DNA of 64,000 bases from CAZQRP01 sp964596125 (GCA_964596125.1 CAZQRP010000005.1:1-64000), one strand, 5' to 3'; shown: positions 9,533 to 19,362, counted from the stretch's first letter. The notes: a model not told the origin generated them from the letters alone. Numbers and translations are program-made.

Positions 9533-10303
9533 CTACATCCTTACCGGTATACCTCTATCTTTCAGGTACTTCTTGGCTTCAGGTATCGATATTTCGCCGA
9601 AATGAAAGATTGATGCTGCAAGGACTGCCGATGCCTTACCGTTGACCACAGCTCCATAAAGGTGTTCCAGCTTACCGGCACCGCCTGAAGCCGTAACAGG
9701 TATCTTAACTGCTTCCGCAACCGGCCTGGTCATTTCCAGGTCATATCCTTCCTTCGTGCCATCGGCATCCTTACTGGTGAGCAAAATCTCTCCAGCGCCC
9801 AACTGTTCAACCTTCTTTGCCCATTCCACGATATCTATCCCTGTTGATTCCTCACCGCTTCTGACCACCACCTCCAAACGGGGAAGTCCGCTACCCGGTG
9901 CGTTCTTCTTTCCGTCAATAGCTACCACCAACCTGTCTTTACCAAAACGTTTCGAGGCATCCACTATTAGCTGGGGATTTCTGATAGCAGCAGTGTTTAT
10001 TGAGGCCTTAGTTACACCAAGCGCAAACAGGTCCTCCATTTCCTCAATACTCCCGATACCTCCACCCACTGCAAAAGGGATGGTAACCTTTTCGGCGACT
10101 TTCTTAACCCATTCCAGCCTTGTCTTCCTGTTCTCTACCGTTGCCATAATATCGAGGAAAACCAGCTCATCAGCACCCTCACGGCAGTACGCTTCGGCAG
10201 CCTCCACAGGATCGCGAGCATCTCTCAAATCGACAAACCTCACTCCCTTGACCACTCTGCCATCTTTCACATCAAGACAGGGTATAACTTTTATTTCTTT
10301 CAA
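9533..10303 (-). CDS. hisF: imidazole glycerol phosphate synthase subunit HisF
   Basis: Cyclase subunit of imidazole glycerol phosphate synthase, converting PRFAR plus ammonia to IGP and AICAR in histidine synthesis. The beta/alpha barrel carries D11 (IPCLDVKDGRVVKG) and the second catalytic Asp in VVAIDGKK, with phosphate loops AVGGGIGS and TASGGAGK. 256 aa, full length. The start is TTG at 10303 with a strong GGGAGG seven nt upstream; no in-frame ATG offers a better choice. The TTG overlaps the TGA stop of the upstream nrpR-like gene (TTGA), so translation is probably coupled. No hisH or other his gene is nearby. Confidence 0.95.
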   Translation of the reverse strand: MKEIKVIPCLDVKDGRVVKGVRFVDLRDARDPVEAAEAYCREGADELVFLDIMATVENRKTRLEWVKKVAEKVTIPFAVGGGIGSIEEMEDLFALGVTKASINTAAIRNPQLIVDASKRFGKDRLVVAIDGKKNAPGSGLPRLEVVVRSGEESTGIDIVEWAKKVEQLGAGEILLTSKDADGTKEGYDLEMTRPVAEAVKIPVTASGGAGKLEHLYGAVVNGKASAVLAASIFHFGEISIPEAKKYLKDRGIPVRM

Positions 10304-11301
10304 TTTATTACCTCCCAGAATTTACTCAGATGTTGATATTCCATGACGGTGCTCATGGCGTGATTCTGGACCTCTATACCTGCCTCCTCAACAGCAGCTA
10401 CAGGATTCAATCCACCATAAAGGATCATCCCTACTCTATTAAGCTCCACGGGGATTTCACACACCGGTTCGCTGGTATTGCCCATCAATAGCGGTCCTCC
10501 CAGGCCGGCCTCCTTCAGTTTAGCTACCACATTTTCAGTGAGCGGCCGGCAGAGGGCGGGTATTTCTCTGAAATTAGCCAGTATTTTCCCACTGCCCCTC
10601 CTAACAGTATCCCTCACAGAGGTCATTCTGGCCTTGATAAAAACTTCTGAAGGATCGATAGAAGAGCCCGCATAGTGAATAATATCGACAAAACGCAACG
10701 GTTTATGGTCACGAACCTGGAGTGTGCCGCCGAACCGCGAATCTATAGGTACGCCCGCCTTAAGTAATGTACCATTTACCACGATACTGCAAACAGTAGC
10801 CAGTCCTGTAGTGCCCTCAGGTACGACCAGCTCACCCAACATCTCCCCTTCCTGAGCTATTGCTATCAGGTTGCTTACGCATATCCCTGCTGCAAAAACA
10901 GGCTTCATTGTCTGGATTGCTTTATCAAACTTTCCCTTTGGGAAGAAGGAAACATTGACCGGGATTAAACCAGCCCCCTCATTCCAGTTAAAGCTGGTAC
11001 GGAAGGCAAGCAACTCGATCCTGGCGATAGCAAAACCGACTTTATCCCTGACCAGAGCATCACTCAATTCCTCAAGGCCACGTTCAGTTATCAACCGGCC
11101 ATCACGACCAGCAAGTTGCGTTAATCCCCGCTCGTCCATCAGTTTGAGATGGTACCGCACCGCCCGTTCGCCCAGGGCAACTCCATACTGTTTCAATCGG
11201 TGAGCAATAACCCTGGCTCCCAGCGGCTCCTGAGAATCCTTGAGGATTCTCAGGATGAAAAGCGCTTTTCTCTGGACATCTTGCGTCTCAATGCCGATCA
11301 T
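10300..11301 (-). CDS. NrpR-like transcriptional regulator (winged HTH + NrpR domain)
   Basis: The N-terminal 75 residues form a winged HTH (LGARVIAHRLKQYGVALGER followed by AVRYHL), and the rest matches the NrpR/DUF128 regulatory domain (FFPKGKFDKAIQTMKPVFAA, TVCSIVVNGTLLKAGVP, VGMILYGGLNPVAAVEEAGI). In methanogens NrpR represses nitrogen-fixation and glutamine synthetase genes and is released by 2-oxoglutarate. Here there is one HTH and one NrpR domain. It is coupled to hisF by a four-base overlap and sits upstream of a GltB-like gene, consistent with nitrogen control. ATG 11301 is chosen over TTG 11310; neither has a clear ribosome site, so the transcript may be leaderless. Confidence 0.82.
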   Translation of the reverse strand: MIGIETQDVQRKALFILRILKDSQEPLGARVIAHRLKQYGVALGERAVRYHLKLMDERGLTQLAGRDGRLITERGLEELSDALVRDKVGFAIARIELLAFRTSFNWNEGAGLIPVNVSFFPKGKFDKAIQTMKPVFAAGICVSNLIAIAQEGEMLGELVVPEGTTGLATVCSIVVNGTLLKAGVPIDSRFGGTLQVRDHKPLRFVDIIHYAGSSIDPSEVFIKARMTSVRDTVRRGSGKILANFREIPALCRPLTENVVAKLKEAGLGGPLLMGNTSEPVCEIPVELNRVGMILYGGLNPVAAVEEAGIEVQNHAMSTVMEYQHLSKFWEVIN

Positions 11302-11522
11302 GAAACTCAAATAAGATTGAACTAATTAGGTAGTAGGCAACCGTTTTCCTATCATATCATATGCTATAAATGCTGTCAAATCCAGCCGGCAATAATTTTT
11401 GACCGAACAGCTTAAACAGAATCTCGACGGTACTCCACGTAAAAGATACCAGTGAGGGTATTGTCTCGCTTCAATTATTGACTGTACTTTAAATGACAGG
11501 TAAGATTGAAGGTCGGACTGAC

Positions 11523-12339
11523 ATGGAAAATAAACGTCTTACAATAGTGTACCGGGAGCAGCCATTCGAAATCGATTATTTTCTCCGCCAGGGACGAATA
11601 GAGACAATTTTATACATCCAGGGACTGGGCTGTTCCAAAAACGACTTCGCTGAAGCAATATACGTTCCCGGATTGCAATCCTGTACTTTGGTGGCGTTTG
11701 ATTTTCCAGGGTGCGGTAATTCTCCATATCCGGACAATGTGGCACTTGAAATCGACGAACTGGTTGAAATTACCAACAGTGTAATTTCCAAAATGAATTT
11801 ACGTGACCTTATAATTATCGGGCACAGTATGGGAGGACTGGTAGCCCTGCTGTACGCTGAAAAATACGCCGGGTACGTCAAAGGATTCATTAATGTCGAA
11901 GGGAATCTGGCGCCGGAAGACTGTTTCTTTTCACGTGAAATTGCAGGGTACGGTCAGGCGGGCTTTACCAACAGGGTTTTTGAACACTTCAAGAAAAAAT
12001 TAGTCCGATCGAAATCAAAAGGAATACGGTAAAACATTAATAAAAGAAGGTGCATCTAAAAGAGCATATTTTGATTATAGCTGTTCCCTGGTAGACTACT
12101 GCGATAACGCCAGTTTACAACAACGGTTTCTTCGGCTGACAATTCCGAAGGCTTTCCTGTATGGTTCGGAAAACCGCAGACTATCGTATATTCCAGAATT
12201 GAAAGACGGAGGCTGTAACGTGGTTGAAATACCACACAGCGGTCATTTCCCGCATTATGAAAACCCACAGGACTATTATCAAATAATTTCCGGTCTTATG
12301 ACAACGCTATTCCCAAATAGACCCGTTGATGGTGAATAA
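11523..12339 (+). pseudogene. alpha/beta hydrolase, frameshifted
   Basis: An alpha/beta-hydrolase split by one frameshift. Frame A runs from ATG 11523 (an ATG at 11493 is also possible) to a stop at 12030-12032 and contains the oxyanion region (YIQGLGCSKNDF) and nucleophile elbow GHSMGG. Frame B picks up at about 12022, reads EYGKTLIKEG and continues through LTIPKAFLYGSENRRL to the catalytic-His region EIPHSGHFPHYENP, ending at 12339. Together they give about 270 aa, the normal family length, with all catalytic regions present. The slip lies near the A-rich stretch 12011-12022. It is either a recent inactivation or a sequencing error; the second half shows no further decay. Confidence 0.75.
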
Positions 12340-12460
12340 CCGGTGGTTTATAGAGCAGCAGGAGTTCGTATTTTAGAAGCCCGGATAAGACGTACTATAT
12401 CTGCCCAATAGAAATAGCTACTGCTTTTCTACGGTTTTAATACCGCTCAACGTCGAAACA

Positions 12461-13249
12461 CTATTCCTGATTACCGAAAGACCACATAGCCAGCAGGATC
12501 ATTGACGCTCCAAAAAACGCCATGACAATAACATTATCCCAAACTGTCATAGTATGTCCCAGTAAATTGATAGCGAAAGATGAATCCGACGATGTTCCCA
12601 ACACTACCTGACGGATAGGAGCAACGCCGTAGGTGGCAGGATTTATTTTTACCAAAACGTTCATCCACGCAGGCAGTCCCTGCGGAGGAAAAAAAACACC
12701 GGAGAGGAATACCATCGGGAACATCAACATCTGCATCACCGCCTGAAACGCCTCCATAGACCTGATACGTGTGGCCAGCAGGATACCCAAAGAGCCCATG
12801 GAAGCAGAAAGCAGAAGCATCAGCGGTAACAATTTGATAATAGTCGATGCGGAAAAAGAGACACCAATCAGCGGTGCAAACAACAAGATAATAATTCCCT
12901 GAAGCAGGGCCACCGTTGATGCACCCAATGTTTTCCCAATTACTACAGAGGCACGACCTATTGGCGCTACCAGGACTTCCTTAAGAAAGCCAAACTCACG
13001 GTCCCAGACCACAGACACGCCAGCCATGAACGAGCTCATGAACACCGTCATGCCAATAATACCGGGGAACATGAACTGAGCAAAATCGATCCCGGGGCCA
13101 AGAAAGCCCATTCTGGCACCAAGGCCACTGCCGAAAACGAATAGAAATAACAGAGGAAACATCATAGACCCAACCATACGCATCTTGTCATGCCAGAAAC
13201 GAAGCACATCACGATACCAGATAGTATAAACTCCACGCAGATTTCTCAT
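12461..13249 (-). CDS. ABC-2 type exporter permease (DrrB-like)
   Basis: Membrane subunit of a DrrAB/ABC-2 family exporter, 262 aa with about six predicted transmembrane helices (for example MMFPLLFLFVFGSG near residue 30 and VALLQGIIILLFAPLIGVSF near 110). The family motif VWDREFGFLKEVLVAPI is present. Family members export lipids, polysaccharides or drugs; the substrate is unknown here. AGGAGT precedes the ATG. It lies 9 bp downstream of its ATPase and forms a two-gene operon with it. Confidence 0.88.
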   Translation of the reverse strand: MRNLRGVYTIWYRDVLRFWHDKMRMVGSMMFPLLFLFVFGSGLGARMGFLGPGIDFAQFMFPGIIGMTVFMSSFMAGVSVVWDREFGFLKEVLVAPIGRASVVIGKTLGASTVALLQGIIILLFAPLIGVSFSASTIIKLLPLMLLLSASMGSLGILLATRIRSMEAFQAVMQMLMFPMVFLSGVFFPPQGLPAWMNVLVKINPATYGVAPIRQVVLGTSSDSSFAINLLGHTMTVWDNVIVMAFFGASMILLAMWSFGNQE

Positions 13250-13258
13250 TGTTAACTC

Positions 13259-14239
13259 CTAGTGACGCCTACGGCGGCCGTGCTGGCGGAGCAGCGCCTT
13301 AAATTCATTGGTAACTTCCTCCTTGCGTATTTCCCGCCCGGTAAGCTTCAAAAAAACGTCGTCCAGGCTTGGCCGTCGCAGACTGACACTCAATATCTTG
13401 GTACCAAATTCCTTGATGAAGACAGGGAGGAATTCATCTCCGCTGGCTACTTCAAAAACAAGCCCCTCGCCATCACTCTTAGCCTCAATTTGATAGCGAT
13501 GACGTATCTCTTCAGCAGCTTTATTGTTATCGCCGGTTTTAACAGAGATGATATCCTTGCCTACAATACTCTTAAGTCTTGCGGGAGTGTCTATGGCAAT
13601 AAGCTTCCCATGGTCGATAACAGCAATCCGGTCAGCCTTCTCGGCCTCATCCATATAATGAGTCGTCAGGAAAATGGTGGTACCTTCACGCTGCCGCAGT
13701 TCCAGTATATATTCCCATATGCGGTTACGCGTCTGCGGGTCCAGCCCCAGCGTTGGTTCATCAAGGAACAACACCTTTGGATTATGTAACAGGCCTCTCG
13801 CAACCTCCAGACGACGTTTCATACCGCCGGAATAAGTACGCACTTCACTGTGACGCCTATCCCAGAGTTCAACCATTTTAAGCACATGCTCAATCCGGTC
13901 TTTACGAATCGAGGCCGGGACGTTATACACCAGGGCATGAAAAAGCAGATTCTGTAATCCGCTGAGCCGTTCATCAAGGCTGGGGTCCTGAAAGACAAGT
14001 CCGATCAACTGGCGTACCTGACTCTGCTGCCGTACTACATCGAAACCGTTGATTGTGGCCTCCCCGGATGTCGGTTTAGATAGAGTGCAGAGTATATTAA
14101 TTGTAGTAGTTTTTCCTGCCCCGTTAGGACCCAGGAAGCCAAATACTTCTCCCCGCATCACATCGAAACTGATACCATCCACCGCAACGACTCTATCAAA
14201 ATTTTTAGCCAGGTCTTTTACTGTAACAATGTAATCGAT
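13259..14239 (-). CDS. ABC transporter ATP-binding protein (DrrA-like), non-canonical start
   Basis: ATPase subunit of the exporter encoded just downstream. Walker A is GPNGAGKTTT, the signature YSGGMKRRLE, Walker B VLFLDEPTLGLD and the H-loop TTHY. A GTG at 14182 opens a 307-aa frame, but it would cut off the first beta strand; the frame upstream encodes DYIVTVKDLAKNFDRVVAV, which matches the normal N-terminus. No ATG, GTG or TTG exists between there and the upstream stop. AAGGGGG at 14245-14251 is placed to serve ATC 14239 (giving M-D-Y-I-V) or ATT 14242. The start given here is therefore a rare codon and is an inference; the gene identity is firm. Confidence 0.85.
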   Translation of the reverse strand: MDYIVTVKDLAKNFDRVVAVDGISFDVMRGEVFGFLGPNGAGKTTTINILCTLSKPTSGEATINGFDVVRQQSQVRQLIGLVFQDPSLDERLSGLQNLLFHALVYNVPASIRKDRIEHVLKMVELWDRRHSEVRTYSGGMKRRLEVARGLLHNPKVLFLDEPTLGLDPQTRNRIWEYILELRQREGTTIFLTTHYMDEAEKADRIAVIDHGKLIAIDTPARLKSIVGKDIISVKTGDNNKAAEEIRHRYQIEAKSDGEGLVFEVASGDEFLPVFIKEFGTKILSVSLRRPSLDDVFLKLTGREIRKEEVTNEFKALLRQHGRRRRH

Positions 14240-14242
14240 AAT

Positions 14243-14756
14243 ATCCCCCTTCAGACAACACCGATAAACTGATATTCGTTATCCGCTGGAATTGGTGACT
14301 GCTTTCCTGCGTACGGAAATTTGTAGACCAGGTCATATCGGCTACTATTTAAGTATTTTAAGGTAATAACGTCCTAACGACAAGTCGCGTATATAATCCC
14401 CACGTCCGGGACGGGACTGTATTTGCAGGGCGCTTGCATAGAATATGGCTTTGATTGTTAGAGACATGCATTTGTCTGGGACAATCTGCAACTCCGGTCC
14501 AAACAGCATTATACGTCTGTGCCTCAGTTTCAGCCCGAGGTAACACATCAAATCAACGAAAAAATGAATTGGGAGCTTCAGTATGCGAATATAGACAGGC
14601 TTTCGGTAAAGATGGCATAATATACAGGCTGGGGGAAGCAATCTTCACCAAAGGTTTCCTGTTCCCCGGTTCAACAAATATACTAATAATCTCAGCTTAC
14701 CCATCCCCCGTGATATATAAAATCAAGAAAAGAACGGTATATAAGAGGACGCCATA
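14243..14756. other. intergenic region between divergent ABC exporter and acyl-CoA synthetase genes
   Basis: About 510 bp separating divergent genes. Short open frames on both strands lack ribosome sites and recognisable composition. It should hold promoters for both directions, but no convincing -35/-10 pair stood out. Confidence 0.4.
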
Positions 14757-16163
14757 TTGAACAGTATTACGCAGCAACTCGACCCAATTTTTAAACCCGA
14801 GTCCATAGCTGTCATAGGAGCTTCGAATAAGGTGGGTAAATGGGGCTACTTGATGGTAAGCGTACCATTAAGTACCGGATATCGCGGAGCCATATACCCC
14901 ATAAACACAGGACATAAAGAGATACAGGGTCTCCGATGTTATCCCAGCGTCCTAGATATACCTGACAAAGTTGACATGGCTATAATAGTAGTGCCTACTG
15001 CTAAAGTTGCTAAAGCAGTCCAGGAATGCGCAGACAAAGGCGTCAAAGGTGCCGTCATCATCACCGCCGGCTTTGCCGAAACCGGTAACCAAGGAAAACT
15101 GCTCCAGGACGAGATCGTCAAAATAGCCAGGAAAGGCGGTATACGTTTCGTCGGACCTAACTGCATGGGAATATGGAGCGCTGCAGGACAGCTCAATCTC
15201 TGCCTTAGAAAGTTACCAGAGGAGGGAACCATCTCGTTCGTATCCCAGAGTGGAACCTACGGGGCCAACCTGGCTGAAGTAGCCAGTCTGAAAGGGTATG
15301 GACTGAGCAAATTTATCAGCATCGGAAATCAAGCGGACATTACAGAATCTGAGTATCTGGAATATCTCGCAGAAGATGAAGAGACAAAGGTTATTATTTT
15401 TTATATAGAAGGTTTTAAAGATGGCAGAAGGTTCTTTGAGCTGGCCAAAGAGATCGTACAAAAAAAACCTATAATAGTGTTCAAAGGTGGACGAACGGAA
15501 GCCGGTGCCAGGGCCACGATCAGCCACACTGCCTCTCTGGCCGGTTCCCAGAAGGTGTTTGAAGCGGTATGCAGACAGGCGGGCATCCTGATCGCCCAGG
15601 AAGCATTTCATTCATTTGAGATGGCTGAAGCCCTGGTGCACCAGCCGTTGCCCCGCGGAAACAGAGTGGCCATAATGGGAAGTGGGGGGCAGGGAGTGGT
15701 CACTTCCGATGCCTGCGCCGCCCTTGGTCTGGAAGTACCGGCATTTGATTCTGAGACCACTCAGGAACTGCAGAAGCTATTAACAGCCCATGCTCCACCA
15801 CCAAGAAATCCCGTAGACTTAGCCGGATCGTACAGCACTATCGCTCAACATATTTCGATCCTGGAAAAATTACTCAGCCTGGACTTCATTGATGGAGTTA
15901 TTACCAACGATCCCATCAACTGGAGTGTCGATAAATCTTCTGCTACCGCAGATGCAGACCGGGATGTGGCGCGCTTCGCTTCTCTCCCCGGCAAATATAA
16001 TAAACCGCTTATCACCCTCCACTCCCCTGGTTTTGCGGATTTCGTTACCGACAATACACGTACAAAATCCGGTGTGACCATTTATGAGACCCCGGAACAG
16101 TGTGCCCGCGCCATGTATACTCTGTCTGAGTATGCAGAGATACTAAGGAGGCAGGAACGTTAG
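14757..16163 (+). CDS. ADP-forming acyl-CoA synthetase, alpha-subunit type (CoA-binding)
   Basis: Homologue of the alpha subunit of ADP-forming acetyl/acyl-CoA synthetase, which makes ATP from acyl-CoA, ADP and phosphate in anaerobes. The CoA-binding Rossmann domain starts FKPESIAVIGASNKVGKWGY, the ligase-CoA domain contains ISFVSQSGTYGANLAEVA, and the phosphohistidine site is ATISHTASLAG. 468 aa is the usual alpha length; there is no ATP-grasp beta domain here or beside it. The start is TTG 14757 with AAGAGG eight nt upstream. Without a beta subunit it may pair with one encoded elsewhere. Its organic-acid substrate is not evident. Confidence 0.85.
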   Translation: MNSITQQLDPIFKPESIAVIGASNKVGKWGYLMVSVPLSTGYRGAIYPINTGHKEIQGLRCYPSVLDIPDKVDMAIIVVPTAKVAKAVQECADKGVKGAVIITAGFAETGNQGKLLQDEIVKIARKGGIRFVGPNCMGIWSAAGQLNLCLRKLPEEGTISFVSQSGTYGANLAEVASLKGYGLSKFISIGNQADITESEYLEYLAEDEETKVIIFYIEGFKDGRRFFELAKEIVQKKPIIVFKGGRTEAGARATISHTASLAGSQKVFEAVCRQAGILIAQEAFHSFEMAEALVHQPLPRGNRVAIMGSGGQGVVTSDACAALGLEVPAFDSETTQELQKLLTAHAPPPRNPVDLAGSYSTIAQHISILEKLLSLDFIDGVITNDPINWSVDKSSATADADRDVARFASLPGKYNKPLITLHSPGFADFVTDNTRTKSGVTIYETPEQCARAMYTLSEYAEILRRQER

Positions 16164-16443
16164 TACGAATTTTCAGGTAACAGATTTCATCAGCACTGCC
16201 TTTTCCTTCGCAGACCGTGTGATAAACAGGTTGTTTTAACAAACTCCCGGTGCCCTGCACGAATCTACCGGTCACCGATAGTACTACATTTCCAGCCTAA
16301 AGTACGACTACCACATCGGTAAAAAGGTTGACGACCAGTCAGCTTTCTTTCGTTCTTAAAACCAGCCACCTTCACGATTACACCATTAAGATAATGCTCT
16401 ATTATTAGTACAGACACGATTAGACTGGGAGTACGACTATATA

Positions 16444-17358
16444 ATGAAGGAAAAAACCATTAAAATTAAAAACAAAGGGGTAACGGCGGCAGTCAAAGAG
16501 TTTCCTATCAACTTCGTCAGCCACGAATTGAAGCTCAAAGGTAAGGTCCTGTTTCCCCGTGATTCATGTATAAATTCCGCCATCCCCGGTGCCGTGCTGT
16601 GCCACGGTTTCGGTGCCAGTCACCGGGCTATGGAAACCAGTGCCAGGATTATGGCAAGCCAGGGTGTGGCTACGCTGATATTCGATTTCCGCGGTCATGG
16701 TTCCAGCGAAGGCGCCGTGGATGATAAACTGGTAGATGACGTTGTTGCTGCCTGGAATACTTTAAAACAGTTTCCCGGGGTAGATGAAAAACGAATGGGT
16801 CTCATCGGGCATAGCCTCGGTGCCATGTCAGCGATAATGGCTGCAGAAAGAGTAGACAGCCCCCAGGCACTCATCGCCCTCGCCTGTCCATCACAAGTGG
16901 ACCCCGAATTGAACACGGATATGCCCGTAAACTTCGGCCAATGGGGACGCACGAATAATATCATGGAGTATCCCAGACAGGGGGCTTTTCCCTGGCTCAA
17001 AGGGATAGCTGCCCTGGGATCAAGAGTTTTAATGTACCTGTTTGGCTATCGAGTTCGTGTGGACCTGAAGAAGTTTTTTCAATTTGCAACGCAAGTTCAG
17101 ATGACAGAAGTGCTTCGGAAGCTTGAAAATTGTTCCAAATTGTTTGTCTTTTGCGAAGGCGATACCATAACTCCCTACAATAAATCCGTACTAGTCTATC
17201 AGGAAGCCTGTGAGCCCAAAGCAAAGCTTCTAGCCAAAGGTGGTTTCCATACCACTCCGCTTCTACCGGGACACGTGCGCTCACAATGGACAAGCTGGGC
17301 AGTACGTACATTAACCGGTCAGGGAGATGTGATAGAAGAGTCACACCTGATATTGTAA
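16444..17358 (+). CDS. alpha/beta hydrolase (serine aminopeptidase S33-like)
   Basis: 304-aa alpha/beta hydrolase of the S33/lysophospholipase type. The oxyanion region is GAVLCHGFGASHRAM, the nucleophile is S124 in GHSLGAMSA, the acid lies in the CEGDTITPYN stretch and the catalytic His in GGFHTTPL. FDFRGHGSS is typical of esterases of this group. There is no signal peptide, so it should act in the cytoplasm. It stands alone, about 280 bp after the acyl-CoA synthetase. Esterase or thioesterase activity is likely; substrate unknown. Confidence 0.8.
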   Translation: MKEKTIKIKNKGVTAAVKEFPINFVSHELKLKGKVLFPRDSCINSAIPGAVLCHGFGASHRAMETSARIMASQGVATLIFDFRGHGSSEGAVDDKLVDDVVAAWNTLKQFPGVDEKRMGLIGHSLGAMSAIMAAERVDSPQALIALACPSQVDPELNTDMPVNFGQWGRTNNIMEYPRQGAFPWLKGIAALGSRVLMYLFGYRVRVDLKKFFQFATQVQMTEVLRKLENCSKLFVFCEGDTITPYNKSVLVYQEACEPKAKLLAKGGFHTTPLLPGHVRSQWTSWAVRTLTGQGDVIEESHLIL

Positions 17359-17764
17359 AGGTCTTCAAGAGCAGATACTACCCTCTGAGATTAACGATTA
17401 TATCAGTAAGTTCCAGGAACTCTTCCAGTTTCAACGCCTGTCGTCTTCCGATCATTTGAACAGCTTTGCGGAGAGCTTGCCGGGCGGTGCCCACCGCTCT
17501 TCCCGCCCTTCAGGCACTACTTTGTCAGGCCTCCATTGGGAATGCTCGTCGCCCCGCTTTATTCAATCACGTCATACGTGGACTTCAATCCCATAGCTAA
17601 CCGGCCATGTATTCCCTGTATTCTCCTTTCGATACCTGATAACCGGCATGTCAATTGACAATGTCCCGTGATACAATTATATATACCTCCCGACACAGCA
17701 ATGAGCAGTCACATTGTAAAGATAGCCGGAAAAAAGAAAACACCAAAAAGAGAGACAGTTCATT
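17359..17764. other. intergenic, no gene seen
   Basis: About 400 bp with no supported open frame. A GC-rich stretch near 17465-17515 could fold, but no clear terminator with a T run was found. The 3' end should carry the promoter of the MBL gene at 17765. Confidence 0.4.
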
Positions 17765-18715
17765 ATGGAAACGGTAAACAAGGTTGATAAAATCGAAATA
17801 CTGATCCTGGTAGATAACTACATAGATATATTATTAAGAGACAATTCAGACATTGTAACCAGGGCAAGCTCCTTTAAGGAAAAAAAACTGAGCAATGCAA
17901 TCTTAGCCGAGCATGCTTTTTCCGCCCTGATTAAAACCACTGTCGGGGATAAAACGAGAACCATGATTTTCGATTTCGGTTTTTCCTGGGATACGGCAGC
18001 AAGGAACGCCGATGCCTTAGACGTTGATTTAACTGAAGTTGAACTGGCTGCCCTGTCACATGGACATAAAGACCATCATGGGGGAATGGCGGAGATAATG
18101 GGCAAAATCGGGAAAAGGGGGCTGGAGTTCATTACCCACCCCGCCGTATTCAGGTCGAACCGGTATGTTCGTCATGATAATGACGATAAAGTTGAAATGC
18201 CTTCTCCCGATCAAAAAGCAATCGAAGAGATGGGCTTTCGCATCGTCCGTAAAAAGGAACCATACTTATTGCTCGGCGGGGATGTCATGTTTTTAGGAGA
18301 AATCCCCAGAAGGACGAGCTTTGAAGCTGGAGTTCCAAACACGTACTATGAAGAACATGGTAAGGAAATGCTGGACCTTCTTGAAGATGACACCTCCCTG
18401 GTCATGAATATAAAAGGTAAAGGTCTGGTGATACTATCCGGTTGCGCTCACTCGGGAATAATAAACACCGTGGAATATGCCCAGGAGGTTACGGGTATAC
18501 TCGACGTGCACGCAGTCGTTGGAGGATTCCATTTAACCGGCCCTGCTTTTGAACCTGTCATTGACGACACGGTAAACGCTATGAAAGAAATAGGTCCGGA
18601 CTATGTCATCCCCGCTCACTGCACCGGACGAAAAGCTATGCTCGCCTTCGAAAAGGCCATGCCTGACCAGTTTATTATAAGCATGTCAGGCACAAAACTG
18701 ACCTTTTCTGTATAA
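17765..18715 (+). CDS. MBL-fold metallohydrolase (COG1237-like)
   Basis: Metallo-beta-lactamase fold protein of 316 aa. The metal motif is SHGHKDHHGG (HxHxDH), later His ligands appear in LSGCAHSGIIN and GGFHLTGP, and IPAHCTG closes the site. This order resembles the COG1237 group, whose members are often annotated as dihydropterin ribofuranosylaminobenzene phosphate synthases, an archaeal pterin step; that name is only a family label here and the true reaction is unknown. It is cytoplasmic (no signal) and a single-gene unit just before tRNA-Ala. Confidence 0.8.
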   Translation: METVNKVDKIEILILVDNYIDILLRDNSDIVTRASSFKEKKLSNAILAEHAFSALIKTTVGDKTRTMIFDFGFSWDTAARNADALDVDLTEVELAALSHGHKDHHGGMAEIMGKIGKRGLEFITHPAVFRSNRYVRHDNDDKVEMPSPDQKAIEEMGFRIVRKKEPYLLLGGDVMFLGEIPRRTSFEAGVPNTYYEEHGKEMLDLLEDDTSLVMNIKGKGLVILSGCAHSGIINTVEYAQEVTGILDVHAVVGGFHLTGPAFEPVIDDTVNAMKEIGPDYVIPAHCTGRKAMLAFEKAMPDQFIISMSGTKLTFSV

Positions 18716-18780
18716 CACGGTTTGCGCCAGATTGAAAGCGCAGTCCCGATGAAACGGTAATAATCGCCCAGGGGAAAAGC

Positions 18781-18810
18781 TTGTTAACAGGTCTGGCTTA
18801 TTAGTATAAT
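18781..18810 (+). promoter_or_regulatory. promoter of tRNA-Ala
   Basis: TTGTTA at 18781-18786 and a perfect TATAAT at 18805-18810 are separated by 18 bp, with the mature tRNA 5' end 14 nt beyond the -10 box. This fits a short-leader tRNA promoter. Confidence 0.6.
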
Positions 18811-18824
18811 GGGTTCTACAGAAC

Positions 18825-18900
<76 letters not shown>

Positions 18901-18980
18901 GACCAAGTGCGGTACACCAAGCCCTGATAAAATCCACGTTACTTGATTTACGCCCCAAGGCTAACTTGCTCATCGTAGAA

Positions 18981-19035
<55 letters not shown>

Positions 19036-19184
19036 GGGGTTACAATAGGTAGAACTCCGATCTCCTCCTTAGCTATTCCTTCGGGCGGCATTGGCAAATC
19101 ATAATAAATCGTGATTATCCCATTGTCTATCACTATTTTCTTGATGAATGACTTTAAGAATGATTTCCTTTTGTCCTCCCGGAT
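19036..19184 (-). pseudogene. C-terminal relic of a large serine recombinase
   Basis: Reading the minus strand from 19184 gives IREDKRKSFLKSFIKKIVID, then NGIITIYYDLPMPPEGIAKE and so on into the tRNA fragment, with a TAA directly upstream and no start codon or catalytic domain. The pattern KSFIKKIVID...ITIYYDLPMPP resembles the C-terminus of large serine recombinases (integrases). Only about 50 codons remain. Its position beside the tRNA-derived repeat fits an integrase once used at tRNA-Ala. The family assignment is from pattern memory and would need a profile search. Confidence 0.55.
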
Positions 19185-19362
19185 TTACGTTGCATTACCT
19201 CCCCGGTTGGCTCCATCTTACGTTAACTGTCCTATTGGGACAAAGCAGAAGGAAACTGAATAACCAGGGCCAAGAATTGTCAATTTTGTGCAATGATAGT
19301 TTCATGCACAATACAAAAAATCAGTATGGTACGTCCCCTCGCAGTACCTTTAAGGCTGTACC

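Noticed and set aside
9756..10346. 196-codon plus-strand frame over hisF
   Set aside because: It is the complement of hisF, whose catalytic motifs are clear; the low-complexity Ser/Thr/Pro product is a typical antisense artefact.
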